Shown: positions 1-9,477, numbered from the stretch's first letter. The stretch is 50,871 nucleotides of DNA from Kofleriaceae bacterium (GCA_022842285.1 JALHPV010000011.1:6575-57445); one strand, 5' to 3'. A program made the numbers and translations. Notes: generated by a model not told the origin, from the letters alone.

Positions 1-1254
1 GACCAGGATGTCGCGCGCATCCGGCCGCTCGAGCTGGCCGCGAAGCACTCCGTACCCGAGGACGCGATGATCGATGCGGCGCTCCACGCAGCCAAGCTCG
101 GCGGCCTGTCGATGGTGTGGGACGTGATCTGTCCATCGTGCCGGATCCCGTCGAGCGTCGTCGAGACGCTGCAGAAGCTCGAGGAGCACGCCCGCTGCAA
201 GACGTGCAACATCGGCTTCGACGTCGACTTCAGCCGCGCGATCGAGCTCGCCTTCCGCGCCGCCGCCGACATTCGCACCGTCGAGACGCGCACGTACTGC
301 ATGGGTGGCCCGGCTCACTTCCCGCACGTCGCGGCGCAGGTTCGCCTCGCGCCCGGTGAACGCTTCGCGTTGCCACTCTCACTCGGCGCCGGCTTCTATC
401 TGCTGCGCTCGCCGCAGCTCCCGCGCGCCCACGAGATCCGCGTGTCGCCGCATGGAGGCGTGCGCCGCTTCGACCTGATGCTCGGCGAGCGCACCGAGGT
501 CGCAACCCTGACGGCGGGCGATCAGCTCGTCACCATCCAGAACAAGGAGGCGCGCGAGGTGCTGGTGCGTGTCGAGCGGGTGGGTGATCGCGCCTACGCC
601 CTGACCGCGGCGCGTGCGATGTCGACGGCCTCGTTCCGCGAGCTGTTCCCCGATCAGCAGCTCGCCCCGGGCCGCTTGATGGCGGTGACGCATACCACCC
701 TCGTCGTCGCGCAGCTCGACGACGCCCAGCGCCTCTTCAAGGACCTCGGCGACAACAAGGCGTTTCCGGTGGCCGCTCGCTTCTTCGAGGGCATCGCCCT
801 CCTCGCACGCGAGTACGGCGGCACGCTCGTGAAGACGTTCGGCGGCCTCGCGATCGCGTCGTTCGAACGCCCCGCCTCCGCGCTCGAGGTCGCCTTCGGG
901 ATCCAGGCCTCCGTCGACGAGCACGCCCTCACGACGGGGCTCCTGACGCGCGTGGCTGTCCACCGTGGCTCGATGATGGCGCTCACGCAGGGCGGTCGCC
1001 TCGACTACTTCGGCCAGAACGTCGAGACGGCGCTCGGCGTCTCGACCACCGTGCCCGCCGGAGCCGTCGCGGTCACGCAACCAGTTTGCCAGGACCCCGC
1101 CGTCGCCGAGCGCCTGCAGGGAACCCCCGATCAGCTCGGCATCGAGCAGCTCCCCGGGGGCTCGTGGGCGCTTGTCGTTCGCGCACGCCGCTCCGCGGCC
1201 AAGGCGCTACCGCCGCCAATCGACTCGTCACTGCCCACCGTGATCACGTCGTGA
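1..1254 (+). CDS. Cyclase-like signalling protein with zinc ribbon, catalytically degenerate (5' partial)
   Basis: The frame is open from base 1, so the gene begins upstream of the window; the ATG at 67 is probably internal. A four-cysteine zinc ribbon (CPSC ... CKTC, encoded at about 132-210) is followed by a beta-rich region like the DUF5939 module of myxobacterial adenylate cyclases. The C-terminal third, from about 690, looks like a class III nucleotidyl cyclase fold, including the DYFGQNVETA segment. The two metal-binding aspartates appear absent: the first position reads AQLDD, and the usual GD of the second site is GG (visible residue 282). It may therefore bind nucleotide or act as a regulator rather than make cAMP. 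The fold assignment is by motif only. The stop overlaps the next gene's GTG start, so the two are likely co-translated. Confidence 0.6.
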   Translation, partial: DQDVARIRPLELAAKHSVPEDAMIDAALHAAKLGGLSMVWDVICPSCRIPSSVVETLQKLEEHARCKTCNIGFDVDFSRAIELAFRAAADIRTVETRTYCMGGPAHFPHVAAQVRLAPGERFALPLSLGAGFYLLRSPQLPRAHEIRVSPHGGVRRFDLMLGERTEVATLTAGDQLVTIQNKEAREVLVRVERVGDRAYALTAARAMSTASFRELFPDQQLAPGRLMAVTHTTLVVAQLDDAQRLFKDLGDNKAFPVAARFFEGIALLAREYGGTLVKTFGGLAIASFERPASALEVAFGIQASVDEHALTTGLLTRVAVHRGSMMALTQGGRLDYFGQNVETALGVSTTVPAGAVAVTQPVCQDPAVAERLQGTPDQLGIEQLPGGSWALVVRARRSAAKALPPPIDSSLPTVITS

Positions 1255-1676
1255 TCATCGAGGAGGTCACGCGCGTCACGCCCGAGCTCGTGGACGCGTT
1301 CGCGCGGTTGCTCCCTCAGCTCTCCAGTGCGCCGCCACCCGGCGAGGGCGAGCTCGGCGCGATCGTCGCCGCACCCGAATCGACGCTGCTCGTCGCGCGC
1401 CTCGACGACGTCATCGTCGGCTCGCTCACGCTCACGGCGTATCGCATCCCCACCGGCCTCCAGTGCCGCATCGACGATGTCGTCGTCGACGTGGCCATGC
1501 GCGGCCGCGGGATCGGCGAGGGGTTGTCCCGTCGTGCCATCACACTTGCCCACGCAAAGGGGGCCCGCAGCATCACCCTGACCTCGCGCCCCGAACGCGA
1601 AGCCGCCAATCGCCTCTATCAGCGGCTCGGCTTCGTTCGCGTCGAGACGAACGTGTATCGATACCCGCTGCGGTAA
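1251..1676 (+). CDS. GNAT family N-acetyltransferase
   Basis: A 141-residue GCN5-related N-acetyltransferase that would transfer acetyl from acetyl-CoA to an unknown amine. The acetyl-CoA-binding motif A is clear: a VVVDVAMRGRGIGEGL strand-loop-helix containing the R-G-x-G-I/G signature. It is followed by the typical ANRLYQRLGFVRVE motif B near the C-terminus. The frame is open further upstream to 1086, but that extension reads as arginine/proline-rich antisense-like sequence. I place the start at the GTG at 1251, which overlaps the TGA of the cyclase-like gene (GTGA) and gives normal GNAT length. Substrate cannot be predicted; the coupling suggests co-expression with the upstream signalling protein. 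Confidence 0.8.
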   Translation: MIIEEVTRVTPELVDAFARLLPQLSSAPPPGEGELGAIVAAPESTLLVARLDDVIVGSLTLTAYRIPTGLQCRIDDVVVDVAMRGRGIGEGLSRRAITLAHAKGARSITLTSRPEREAANRLYQRLGFVRVETNVYRYPLR

Positions 1677-1797
1677 CCAGGGTCTACTGGCCCGTGGCGC
1701 CGGCTACCGGGGCTGCCCGGCGGCGGACTCCCCATCGATTGCAGCCACTTGCGACGCGGAAGGCCGGGCACACCGAGTGCACATGGGGCGGCTAGCC

Positions 1798-3063
1798 ATG
1801 TACACCTTCCGCCGCACGTTCGGCGCCGCCCTCGCGCTCGTCACCCTCTCCGCGCTTGCCACCGGCTGCACCGAGCCCGATCCGGCCGGCCTGCCGTCCG
1901 ATGACAGCGAGGAAGGCGACGAGTACGACCCGTTCGATGGCGGCAAGGAAGATGGCGCGGGCCTGGGCGGCCCCGTCCGGTTTCAGAACGAATGCACGCC
2001 CGGCGATCGCATCACGATCTCCGCGGTCGGTGACGTGTTGCTGCACGGAGCCCTCCAGCAGCAGGCGGTCGCGAGGAAGAGCTCGTCTGCGTTCAGCTCG
2101 CTCTGGTCGCCGGTCACGGACCTGATCCAGCGGGCTGATGTCTCGTACGCGAACCTCGAGGGCCCGACGGCGCATGGGGTCACGGCGAACGGTCGCGATC
2201 ACGCCGACCCGGGCTTCGTCTGGGACAACGTCGTCTACACGAGCTATCCGCAGTTCAACTACCACGGCACGCTCGAACAGAACCTGAAGGACAGCGGCAT
2301 CGACATCGTCTCCACCGCGAACAACCACGCGCTGGATCGGCGGCAGCTCGGCGCCGATCGCACGATCGACCGCCTCCGCGAGGTCGGCCTCGCATTCACC
2401 GGGACGCGCCGCCGCGACGAACCGAACGCGGACTGGTACGCGGTCACCGAACAGAAGGGCTTCCGTCTCGCCTGGGTCGCCTGTTCGTTCTCGACGAACG
2501 GGATCCCCGACAACTCGCACCAGGTGCTCGGCTGCTGGGACGACGAGACCGAGGTCAAGGCGACGATCCGCAAGCTCGCGGAGATGGACGACATCGACGC
2601 CGTCATCGTCACGCCGCACTGGGGCGAGGAGTACACCGCGAACCCGAGCGCGGCGCAGCGGTCCCTCGGCAAGCGCTTCCTCGATGCGGGCGCGACGCTC
2701 GTCCTGGGGAGCCACCCACACGTCCTGCAGCCGTGGGAGAAGTACACGACGACCGATGGGCGCGAGACGTTCATCATCTACTCGCTCGGCAACTTCGTGA
2801 GCGGCCAGGCGCAGCTCGCGCGACGCTCGACGATCATCCTCTACGTTGGCCTGACGCGCACCGCGCAGGGTGACGCGGTCGTCAACGGCGTGAGCTACGT
2901 GCCGCTCGTGATGAACACGCGCGATGGCGTGCGCGCGGTGGAGGCGATCGACCGCGCGGGTGGCTCGGCCGACTCGCGCACCGCGACCGTGCGCATGTTC
3001 GGCACGACGAACCTGCTCGATCCCGCCGCGCCGCTCACGACCCGCCACACGACCTGCCCGTAA
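1798..3063 (+). CDS. CapA-family (PGA_cap) metallophosphoesterase-like lipoprotein
   Basis: A 421-residue predicted lipoprotein: a short signal peptide ends in a lipobox (LATGC), followed by an acidic, glycine-rich linker. The rest matches the CapA/poly-gamma-glutamate capsule family (PF09587) with a calcineurin-like fold. Visible family motifs in order are SAVGDVLLHG, ANLEGP, TANNHALDR, VTPHWGEEY, GSHPHVLQPWE and YSLGNFVSG, which hold the predicted metal-binding Asp, Asn and His residues. Family members act in poly-glutamate export or as cell-surface phosphoesterases; the exact substrate here is unknown. The ATG at 1777 would add seven residues ahead of a normal signal sequence, so I prefer 1798. 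There is no capsule operon around it, so a role in capsule formation is not supported by context. Confidence 0.8.
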   Translation: MYTFRRTFGAALALVTLSALATGCTEPDPAGLPSDDSEEGDEYDPFDGGKEDGAGLGGPVRFQNECTPGDRITISAVGDVLLHGALQQQAVARKSSSAFSSLWSPVTDLIQRADVSYANLEGPTAHGVTANGRDHADPGFVWDNVVYTSYPQFNYHGTLEQNLKDSGIDIVSTANNHALDRRQLGADRTIDRLREVGLAFTGTRRRDEPNADWYAVTEQKGFRLAWVACSFSTNGIPDNSHQVLGCWDDETEVKATIRKLAEMDDIDAVIVTPHWGEEYTANPSAAQRSLGKRFLDAGATLVLGSHPHVLQPWEKYTTTDGRETFIIYSLGNFVSGQAQLARRSTIILYVGLTRTAQGDAVVNGVSYVPLVMNTRDGVRAVEAIDRAGGSADSRTATVRMFGTTNLLDPAAPLTTRHTTCP

Positions 3064-3258
3064 CCTCGGCGCGGGACCTGCCGCGGCCAGTGGTGGCTCA
3101 TCGGGTCCAACCCGCGTCATCATGTCGTGCCCGACGGCGCCCGCAACCCGTGCCGGTTCGCTGCCAGGCCCCGCAGCTTCTGCGCGGAACATCGCGTATT
3201 CCGGGGAACGCCGTGGCATAGATCATGGAGCGGCTTTTTGGGAGCTAAGGGGGGGGTG

Positions 3259-6099
3259 ATGAGCGAGTGCTCTACGTTGGTGGAAGGCCAACAGCTTCAG
3301 GACGTGCTCGATGCGCTGGTGTCGCACGTCGCGGTCCTCGACCAGCGCGGGACGATCGTCGCCGTGAACGCTGCGTGGCGAGCGTTCGCGGAGGCAAACG
3401 CCGCCCCCGACACAGATCCCCACCACCGGACCGGTCTCGGGACGAGCTATCTGGACGTCTGCCGCGAAGCGACCGGTCCGTCGAGCGAGAAGAGCGCTGA
3501 GATCGCGGCCGGTATCCTCGCGGTGCTACGAGGGAGCCAGCCCCGCTTCGAGCTCGACTACCCGTGCCCCGCGCCAGGCGTGCCGCGGTGGTTTCGGCTG
3601 CGGGTGACCCCGCTCTCGAGCGGCGGGTCGCGACGGTGTCTGGTGGAGCACCTGGACATCACGGAGCGGACGATGTCGACGGCGCTCGTGACCGCGCAGG
3701 GTCAGGTCCTCGAGGCGGTCGCCACCGGGCGCCCCCTCCCCGAGATCTTCGAGCAGATCGTCGATCTCGTCGAGGCCCAGCTGCCGGGCGCGCTGTGCTC
3801 GATCCTGCAGGTCGAGCCAAGCACCATGCGGCTGAAGTTCGTGGCGGGGCAACATCTCCCGCCCGACTACAACCGGGCCGTGGACGGCGTTCCGGTCGGC
3901 CCGGTGATGGGCTCGTGTGGCACGGCCGCCTTCCGCAAGGCGCCGGTGGACGTCCTCGACATCGCGACGGATCCGTTGTGGGTTGACTTCCGCGAGCTCG
4001 CCCTCGCTCACGGGCTCCGGTCGTGCTTCTCGATCCCCGTGCTCGCCAGCGGCAATGTCATCGGCGTGCCATCTGGTGAGGTCCTCGCCACGTTCGCGAT
4101 CTATCACCGGGAGCCGCGCAGTCCCGCGTCGCCGAGTGCGGAGAAGTCGCGAGGCGTGCTCGGTCTCGCCGCGGCCCACCTCGTCGGCGTGGCCATCGAA
4201 CGCGATCGAGCAGAGGCCGCGGTGCGAGCCAGCGAGGCCCGCCTCCGGGCCATCCTCGATCACTCGCCCGCGTTGATCTTTCTCAAGGATCTAGCTGGTC
4301 GCCACGCGCTCGTGAATAGGCAGCTCGCCGAGCTGGGCTCCTCGAAGGAGCCGTGCGAGGGCAAGACGACGCAGGATCTCCTTGGCCCCACCGCCGCCGA
4401 GCTGTTCGTCGACGGACACCGGAGCGTGATCGCCACCCACGAGGTCGACCAGCGTGAAGAGGAAGTCGAGCTGTACGACGGGCGGCACCTCCGACTCCTG
4501 TCGGTGCAGTTCCCCTTGTTCGATGCGGCCGGGGGCCTCTCCGGGGTTGGCGGCATCTCGACGGACATCACCAGTCAGGTGCGCGCGGAGGCGGAGCGCG
4601 ATCGGCTGTGGACGCACTCTCCGGACCCGGTGTGCATCGCGGCGCTCGATGCCACCCTGATCGACGTCAACGCCGAGTGGACGCGTCGCTTCGGCTGGAC
4701 GGCCTCCGAGCTGCGCGGGCGTACGGTGGGCGAGCTGGTGCATCCGGGGGATGCGCCATCCACGGCCCTGGCCCTCGAGACGTTGCGGCGAGGCGAGCCG
4801 GTGCGTGGCTTCGAACACCGGTTCCGCTGCCGTAACGGCGAGTACCGCTTGCTGTCGTGGAACGCGCTGTCGCTGCTCGATGCCGGGCGATGGTACGGGT
4901 TCGTCCGGGACGTTACCGACGAGCGGCAGCTCCAGGAGCAACTCCGGCAGTCGCAGAAGCTCGAGGCGATCGGGCAGCTGGCCGGTGGGGTGGCGCACGA
5001 CTTCAACAACCTCCTCACGGTCATCCAGAGCGACGTCGCGATCATGGCGGAGTCCCTCGCGCCCGAGACTCCCGACTACGATCTCCTGCACGAGATCGAG
5101 CAAGCCTGCGAGCGTGCGAGCGCGTTGACCCGCCAGCTCCTCACGTTCAGCCGACGTGCGATCGTCGAGCTGCGCACGATCGATCTCGACACGGCGGTCG
5201 AGGCATCCAGCCGGATGCTCCGCCGCCTGATCGGTGAGCATATTCACCTCGAGATCGACTTGAGGGCAGGGGCATCGGTGCGCGCCGATCCGGGGCAGCT
5301 CGAGCAGGTACTCATGAACCTCGTGCTCAACGCGCGAGACGCGATGCCTCGCGGTGGTCCCTTGCGGATCGCCACCACGATCTCGACCGTCCAGGGCGAC
5401 GAGTCCCTGTCACCGGGAGCGCTCGCACCGGGACGCTATGTGGTCATCTCGGTCACCGACGGAGGCGCGGGCATCGATCCCGCCGTGCAGGGGAGGATCT
5501 TCGAGCCCTTCTTCACCACGAAGGTGAGCGGCCGCGGCACCGGCCTGGGGCTGGCAACTGTCTACGGCATCGTCAACCAGGCCGGAGGCAGGATCACCGT
5601 CGAGAGCGAGCTCGGGTGCGGCAGCGTGTTCCGCGTCTTCTTGCCGGTCGTCACGGAAGCCGCACCCATGGCCCGCCCCGTCGTGCGACCGACCACGACG
5701 CCAGGCAACGAGACGGTCCTGCTGGTGGAGGACGAAGGGGGCGTGCGGCGCATCGCCAACCGCGTACTCGCCGAGCACGGCTACCAGGTCCTCACCGCGA
5801 GCAATGGCTCGGAGGCGCTCACCCTGGCGAGCTCGTACGCTGGCCGCATCGATCTCCTCGTCACCGACGTGGTGATGCCGGAGCTCGGTGGCTGGGCTCT
5901 CTCCCAGGCGCTGCGGAAGCAGCGTCCCGACCTCCGCGTGCTCTACATGAGCGGCTATACCGAGGATGAAATGGTGCGCCACGGGATCGAGATGTCGCGC
6001 GATCCGTTCTTGAACAAGCCGTTCACCCCGAGCGTGCTCGCCAACAAGGTGCGAGAGGTCATCGAAGGCCTGTCCGTGACTGGCCCGTCAGCGAGCTGA
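3259..6099 (+). CDS. Hybrid sensor histidine kinase (PAS-GAF-PAS-PAS-HisKA-HATPase-REC)
   Basis: A 946-residue cytoplasmic hybrid kinase with no transmembrane segment. An N-terminal PAS domain (about 10-130) is followed by a GAF domain (150-320), two further PAS domains (about 330-440 and 450-560), then HisKA with the phospho-acceptor H580 in GGVAHDFNNLL. The ATPase domain shows the N box (NLVLNARDAM), G1 (DGGAGI), F box (FEPFFTTK) and G2 (GRGTGLGLATVYG). A C-terminal receiver has acidic residues E824/D825, phospho-acceptor D870 and K920. This architecture senses a soluble cue and passes phosphate to its own receiver; no separate response regulator lies nearby. The ATG at 3259 follows a purine-rich GGAG/GGGGGGG stretch and gives a sensible N-terminus; the open frame to 3127 looks non-coding. 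Confidence 0.9.
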   Translation: MSECSTLVEGQQLQDVLDALVSHVAVLDQRGTIVAVNAAWRAFAEANAAPDTDPHHRTGLGTSYLDVCREATGPSSEKSAEIAAGILAVLRGSQPRFELDYPCPAPGVPRWFRLRVTPLSSGGSRRCLVEHLDITERTMSTALVTAQGQVLEAVATGRPLPEIFEQIVDLVEAQLPGALCSILQVEPSTMRLKFVAGQHLPPDYNRAVDGVPVGPVMGSCGTAAFRKAPVDVLDIATDPLWVDFRELALAHGLRSCFSIPVLASGNVIGVPSGEVLATFAIYHREPRSPASPSAEKSRGVLGLAAAHLVGVAIERDRAEAAVRASEARLRAILDHSPALIFLKDLAGRHALVNRQLAELGSSKEPCEGKTTQDLLGPTAAELFVDGHRSVIATHEVDQREEEVELYDGRHLRLLSVQFPLFDAAGGLSGVGGISTDITSQVRAEAERDRLWTHSPDPVCIAALDATLIDVNAEWTRRFGWTASELRGRTVGELVHPGDAPSTALALETLRRGEPVRGFEHRFRCRNGEYRLLSWNALSLLDAGRWYGFVRDVTDERQLQEQLRQSQKLEAIGQLAGGVAHDFNNLLTVIQSDVAIMAESLAPETPDYDLLHEIEQACERASALTRQLLTFSRRAIVELRTIDLDTAVEASSRMLRRLIGEHIHLEIDLRAGASVRADPGQLEQVLMNLVLNARDAMPRGGPLRIATTISTVQGDESLSPGALAPGRYVVISVTDGGAGIDPAVQGRIFEPFFTTKVSGRGTGLGLATVYGIVNQAGGRITVESELGCGSVFRVFLPVVTEAAPMARPVVRPTTTPGNETVLLVEDEGGVRRIANRVLAEHGYQVLTASNGSEALTLASSYAGRIDLLVTDVVMPELGGWALSQALRKQRPDLRVLYMSGYTEDEMVRHGIEMSRDPFLNKPFTPSVLANKVREVIEGLSVTGPSAS

Positions 6100-6132
6100 T
6101 CCCCGTCGGGTGCTTCTAACCCCCATGCCGCT

Positions 6133-6360
6133 CTAGCTAGCCTGCTTCCGCTCGAGCAACTTCGCGCATGCCGCGCCGCTGATGAAGCGGCCCTTGCCCT
6201 TCTTCGCGGGCTTCGCACACGCAAGTAGGTAGGCCTGATCGTGACCCTGAGCGTCATCGGCCACCACGAAGAGCGGCATGACCGCGGGCCCCGCGGATCC
6301 TGCGCCGACAGGGGCGGCAAGCGAGCCCAGCACGAGCGTGGCGATCAACGTACGGGTCAT
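6133..6360 (-). CDS. Small exported protein of unknown function
   Basis: A 75-residue protein with a clear Sec signal peptide (MTRTLIATLVLGSLAAPVGA) and a short mature part containing two cysteines, AYLLACAKPAKKGKG and SGAACAKLL, that could form a disulfide. It starts at the ATG whose complement ends at 6360; the frame continues upstream only into sequence antisense to the neighbouring gene. It is convergent with the hybrid kinase (33-bp gap) and 38 bp downstream of the MshEN-HEAT gene. I do not recognise a family. Confidence 0.55.
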   Translation of the reverse strand: MTRTLIATLVLGSLAAPVGAGSAGPAVMPLFVVADDAQGHDQAYLLACAKPAKKGKGRFISGAACAKLLERKQAS

Positions 6361-6398
6361 CACGCACGTGAATATGACACGTGGCCCAGGTCGGAGGA

Positions 6399-8855
6399 CT
6401 AACGGTCGCGGCGGGCGGGGAGCAATGCGGTCGGACGATAGCGCTCGTCCTCTTTGGCGGTGAAGCGGCGCTGGCCCGCTTCGCTCCACCAGGACGCCCA
6501 GCGGGCGGCGGCGGCGTCGCGCTCGCGGCGGGGAAGATCGTGGTGGTAGCCGAAGTATTCGCCGGTGAGACGGCGGAGGTCGTTGATCGCGGATTCGCGG
6601 ATCGCGTCCTCCTTGTGCGAGAGGCCCTCGATGAGCCACTCGACGCGGTGGCGCTTGCGGCCGGTGTCGTGCCACTTGCGCCACTTCCGCTCGCTGGTGC
6701 CGAAGTCCTGGGCGGTGAGGGCGACGAGGGCGCGGCGAGCCTGTTCGCCCGAGCGATCGTTGCGGGCGATGACCCCGATGAGATCGCCGACAGCCTCGAC
6801 GTCGCCCAGCTCGACGACGGCGACGGCGGCGGCCCCGACGACCTCGGGGTCATTGGAGTGAAGGGCCCGGCGGGCGCGGACGAGGGCGTGGCCGAGCTCG
6901 GACATGGGGTAGCCGGCGAGGGCTTCGATGGCGCAGGCGCGGACGCCGAAGTCCTGATCGAAGAGGCGCTCCGCGAGAGCGTAGACGGCGGTGCGGGGGC
7001 GCAGCTCGGCGGCGCAGACGGTGGCGTAGAAGCGGACGTCGCGCTGGGCGGCCCCCATCTTCTCGATGAGGAGCTCGCTCGCGACGGAGCCGAGGCCGAT
7101 GACGAGCTCGAGGAGGCCGCCGTACTGGGACGCACGCATGGAGCGACCGTTGACGCTGAAGCGGTCGATGCGGAGCGTGCCGGGGAAGCGGCGGTTCAGC
7201 TCGCCGAGGGTCTCGGGGGCACGCTCGACGGCCTCGGCGATGGCATCATCGGCATAGCCCTCCTGCGAGGACTCGATGGTGTCGAGGAGGGAGGCGATGG
7301 ATGGGGGCGGCTCGGCGGTGATGGAGAGCTCGTGGTCGTCGGGGCCGGTCGAGGCGGTGGGCATCGGGACCGAGACGTCGTCGGAGGCGGGCGTGCGCCA
7401 CGGGTCGTCGGAGGCGCGGTTGACGCGCTTGGTGTCGACGAGCTCGCCTTCGATCGCGACGACGGGCGCCTCCGTCGGCGCGCGGTAGCCGGCGGCCTTG
7501 GACTTCGCGATGAGGCGACCGAGCGCATCGGCGGCCGCCGTGGCCATCGGGAGAATCTCGGTGACGTCGGAGAGCCGCAGGTCGCTGAGGACGCGGTGCG
7601 CGACGACGATGGCGACGACGCGCTCGCGGAGGGTGACGGGGAGAAGGAGAGCGGACGGCGGCATCGAGCCACCGAGGCGCATCATCATCGCGTCGAGCGC
7701 GGAGTCGCCCGAGGCGATCGGGCCGACGTACGGCTGGTGCGATTGCACCACCTGGCGAAAGGGGGACTGCGCGTCGAGGGGGATGAGGATTGTGCTGACC
7801 GCGGATGTGTCGAGGGTGGGCTCGGCGATCGCGACGCGACCGATGGCGGCGCCACCCTGGATCGTGAGGAGACCGGCCCAGCGAGCGCGCGAGCGCGCGG
7901 CGCGGAGGAGGGAGAGGAAGATCGTGTCGCGATCCTCGGCGGTGGCGAGGAGCTCGCGCGCCTTCACCACGGGCAGGGGCGCGTCACGGCCCTCGGTGGC
8001 GATGGGCTGCGACACGCGGGGGCCCTTGCTCGGCGTGGACGGGACGGCATGAGCGTCGCTCGCCGGCGAGGGCACGCCCGTGCTCGGCGTGTGGACGGCG
8101 ACGCGGTCGGTCTTCGCGCGATTGGGCGTGAGGCCGACGATGGTCTGGCTGTGCTTGCGGCCCGCCGGCACCGGGGCTTCGACGGGCTGGGTGACGTCGA
8201 CGACGACCTCGTGGACGGACTCGACCTTCATGGTCGCGTCGCCCTCGTCGATCGGCGCGATGGGGGACGCAGGTGGGGGAGGCGCGACGGTGGGGAGCGG
8301 GTTCGTGGTGCGTGCGGCCTTGGCCGCCGCCGCGTCGTCGACGATGACGGTGCGGGCGCGGCCGACGGGCGAGAGGGCCGGATCGACATCGAGCGTGCGG
8401 GCGAGGGTCGTGAAGCGGGCCGGCGGATCGATGCCGTAGGCCGTCGCGAAGACGAGGTTCCACCGGTACTCGGGGGCGATCAGCGGCTGGAGCGGCCGAT
8501 CGATCATGTCGGCCAGATCCTCGAGCTCGGTGATCTCGAGCGGCGCGCAGACGAGGATGCGCAGCGCCTCCCCGTCGAGAGCGAGCGGAACGGCGCGGTA
8601 CTTCGCGGACAGCTCCTTGTCGATGAGGGCGCGCGCCGAGGCTTCGATCGCTGCGCCTTCATCCTTCGACGCGGGGGGCAGGCCCGAGGCGAGGGCGAGA
8701 TACTGGGTCAAACGCTCCTCGGGGACGAGGTTCATCTCGAGGAGGATCGTGTCGAGGCTGCCGCCGTAGATGACCTGCCGCTGAAACGCCTTCTCCATGC
8801 GCTTCACGCCCACCAGGCCGTCTCTGACCAGGAGCGAGCTCAGTCGCGACGGCAT
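6399..8855 (-). CDS. MshEN (GspE N-terminal)-GAF-HEAT multidomain protein
   Basis: An 818-residue protein. Residues 1-145 resemble the MshEN/T2SSE N-terminal domain (PF05157), a family in which some members bind cyclic-di-GMP. The characteristic RLxxLLxxxGLV...Q...GG-L-x-x-LLE pattern is visible, but the GspE ATPase itself is absent. A proline/alanine-rich linker follows. About 290-460 is a GAF-like domain (TIFLSLLRAARSRARWAG ... LLLPVTLRERVVAIVVA). The C-terminal 250 residues form HEAT-type helical repeats (VRFYATVCAAEL, VRACAIEALAGYP, IRESAINDLRRLTG). I infer an adaptor that couples a nucleotide-type signal to protein partners. It lies 10 bp downstream of the RDD gene, so the two are probably one operon. 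Confidence 0.75.
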   Translation of the reverse strand: MPSRLSSLLVRDGLVGVKRMEKAFQRQVIYGGSLDTILLEMNLVPEERLTQYLALASGLPPASKDEGAAIEASARALIDKELSAKYRAVPLALDGEALRILVCAPLEITELEDLADMIDRPLQPLIAPEYRWNLVFATAYGIDPPARFTTLARTLDVDPALSPVGRARTVIVDDAAAAKAARTTNPLPTVAPPPPASPIAPIDEGDATMKVESVHEVVVDVTQPVEAPVPAGRKHSQTIVGLTPNRAKTDRVAVHTPSTGVPSPASDAHAVPSTPSKGPRVSQPIATEGRDAPLPVVKARELLATAEDRDTIFLSLLRAARSRARWAGLLTIQGGAAIGRVAIAEPTLDTSAVSTILIPLDAQSPFRQVVQSHQPYVGPIASGDSALDAMMMRLGGSMPPSALLLPVTLRERVVAIVVAHRVLSDLRLSDVTEILPMATAAADALGRLIAKSKAAGYRAPTEAPVVAIEGELVDTKRVNRASDDPWRTPASDDVSVPMPTASTGPDDHELSITAEPPPSIASLLDTIESSQEGYADDAIAEAVERAPETLGELNRRFPGTLRIDRFSVNGRSMRASQYGGLLELVIGLGSVASELLIEKMGAAQRDVRFYATVCAAELRPRTAVYALAERLFDQDFGVRACAIEALAGYPMSELGHALVRARRALHSNDPEVVGAAAVAVVELGDVEAVGDLIGVIARNDRSGEQARRALVALTAQDFGTSERKWRKWHDTGRKRHRVEWLIEGLSHKEDAIRESAINDLRRLTGEYFGYHHDLPRRERDAAAARWASWWSEAGQRRFTAKEDERYRPTALLPARRDR

Positions 8856-8865
8856 CCGACCACCC

Positions 8866-9477
8866 TCATCCCCTGATCACGTAGGTGCCCGCGATCCAGT
8901 CCTGGACGCCGCGCTTCTCGCTGTCGAAGCCGATCCAGAGGAAGCCGAGAAACAGCGTGGCGATCCCGACGAGGTAGCCCCCGCAGCGCGCCGCGCAGCG
9001 AGCGGGCGACGGTGCGTCGCCGTAGACGTCGATGATCTTCATCTTGAGGACGCGCATGCCGAGGGTGCGTCCGAGGACGATCTGGAACACGAGCGCGTAA
9101 ATGAGGCCAATGGCGATCAGGAGCCCGACGCCCATCGTCAGCGCCGGATCGCTCACGAGGAGCAGATCGATCCAGCCGTCGATGTCGCGGAGGCGGAGGT
9201 TGCTCGGCGGCAGGTGAACCCCGGCGACCTTGCTGACAATCCACGTGATGAGGAGTGCGCTCGGGATGATCACCCCGAGATCGATCAGCGACGCGAGCGC
9301 GCGCTTCCAGAACCCGACGACGTGCACCGTCGGCGCGGCGTTGCGGCGCAGATCGGCCGGTGCCGCCGTGGTCTCGGCGCGCGTGTCGATCCGACCACGT
9401 CGCTCGTCCTCCGGAGGAGGGGGATCCTCCGCAGGCGAGTCGCGCAGCAGGTTTGGTTCGGTGTCCGCGTCGGACAT
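8866..9477 (-). CDS. RDD family membrane protein
   Basis: A 203-residue protein with a disordered, Pro/Glu-rich N-terminus of about 55 residues and then the RDD domain (PF06271). VGFWKRALASLIDLGVI carries the family's Arg-Asp signature in the first helix. Further hydrophobic helices follow, and GRTLGMRVLKMKIID is the typical RDD loop. It sits in the inner membrane; RDD proteins are mostly uncharacterised, with some acting in ion transport. A GAGGAG Shine-Dalgarno lies immediately upstream of the ATG. The gene is divergent from the dikinase gene across 68 bp containing a perfect palindrome, and is followed after 10 bp by the MshEN-HEAT gene. Confidence 0.85.
   Translation of the reverse strand: MSDADTEPNLLRDSPAEDPPPPEDERRGRIDTRAETTAAPADLRRNAAPTVHVVGFWKRALASLIDLGVIIPSALLITWIVSKVAGVHLPPSNLRLRDIDGWIDLLLVSDPALTMGVGLLIAIGLIYALVFQIVLGRTLGMRVLKMKIIDVYGDAPSPARCAARCGGYLVGIATLFLGFLWIGFDSEKRGVQDWIAGTYVIRG

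Noticed and set aside
3210-3226. TGGCATAGATCATGGA as a sigma-54 promoter before the hybrid kinase
   Set aside because: The -24 half is reasonable but the -12 half lacks the TTGC core.
6381-8876. An 831-codon plus-strand open frame opposite the MshEN-HEAT gene
   Set aside because: Gly/Asp/Arg-rich composition typical of an antisense shadow; the minus-strand product has recognisable domains.
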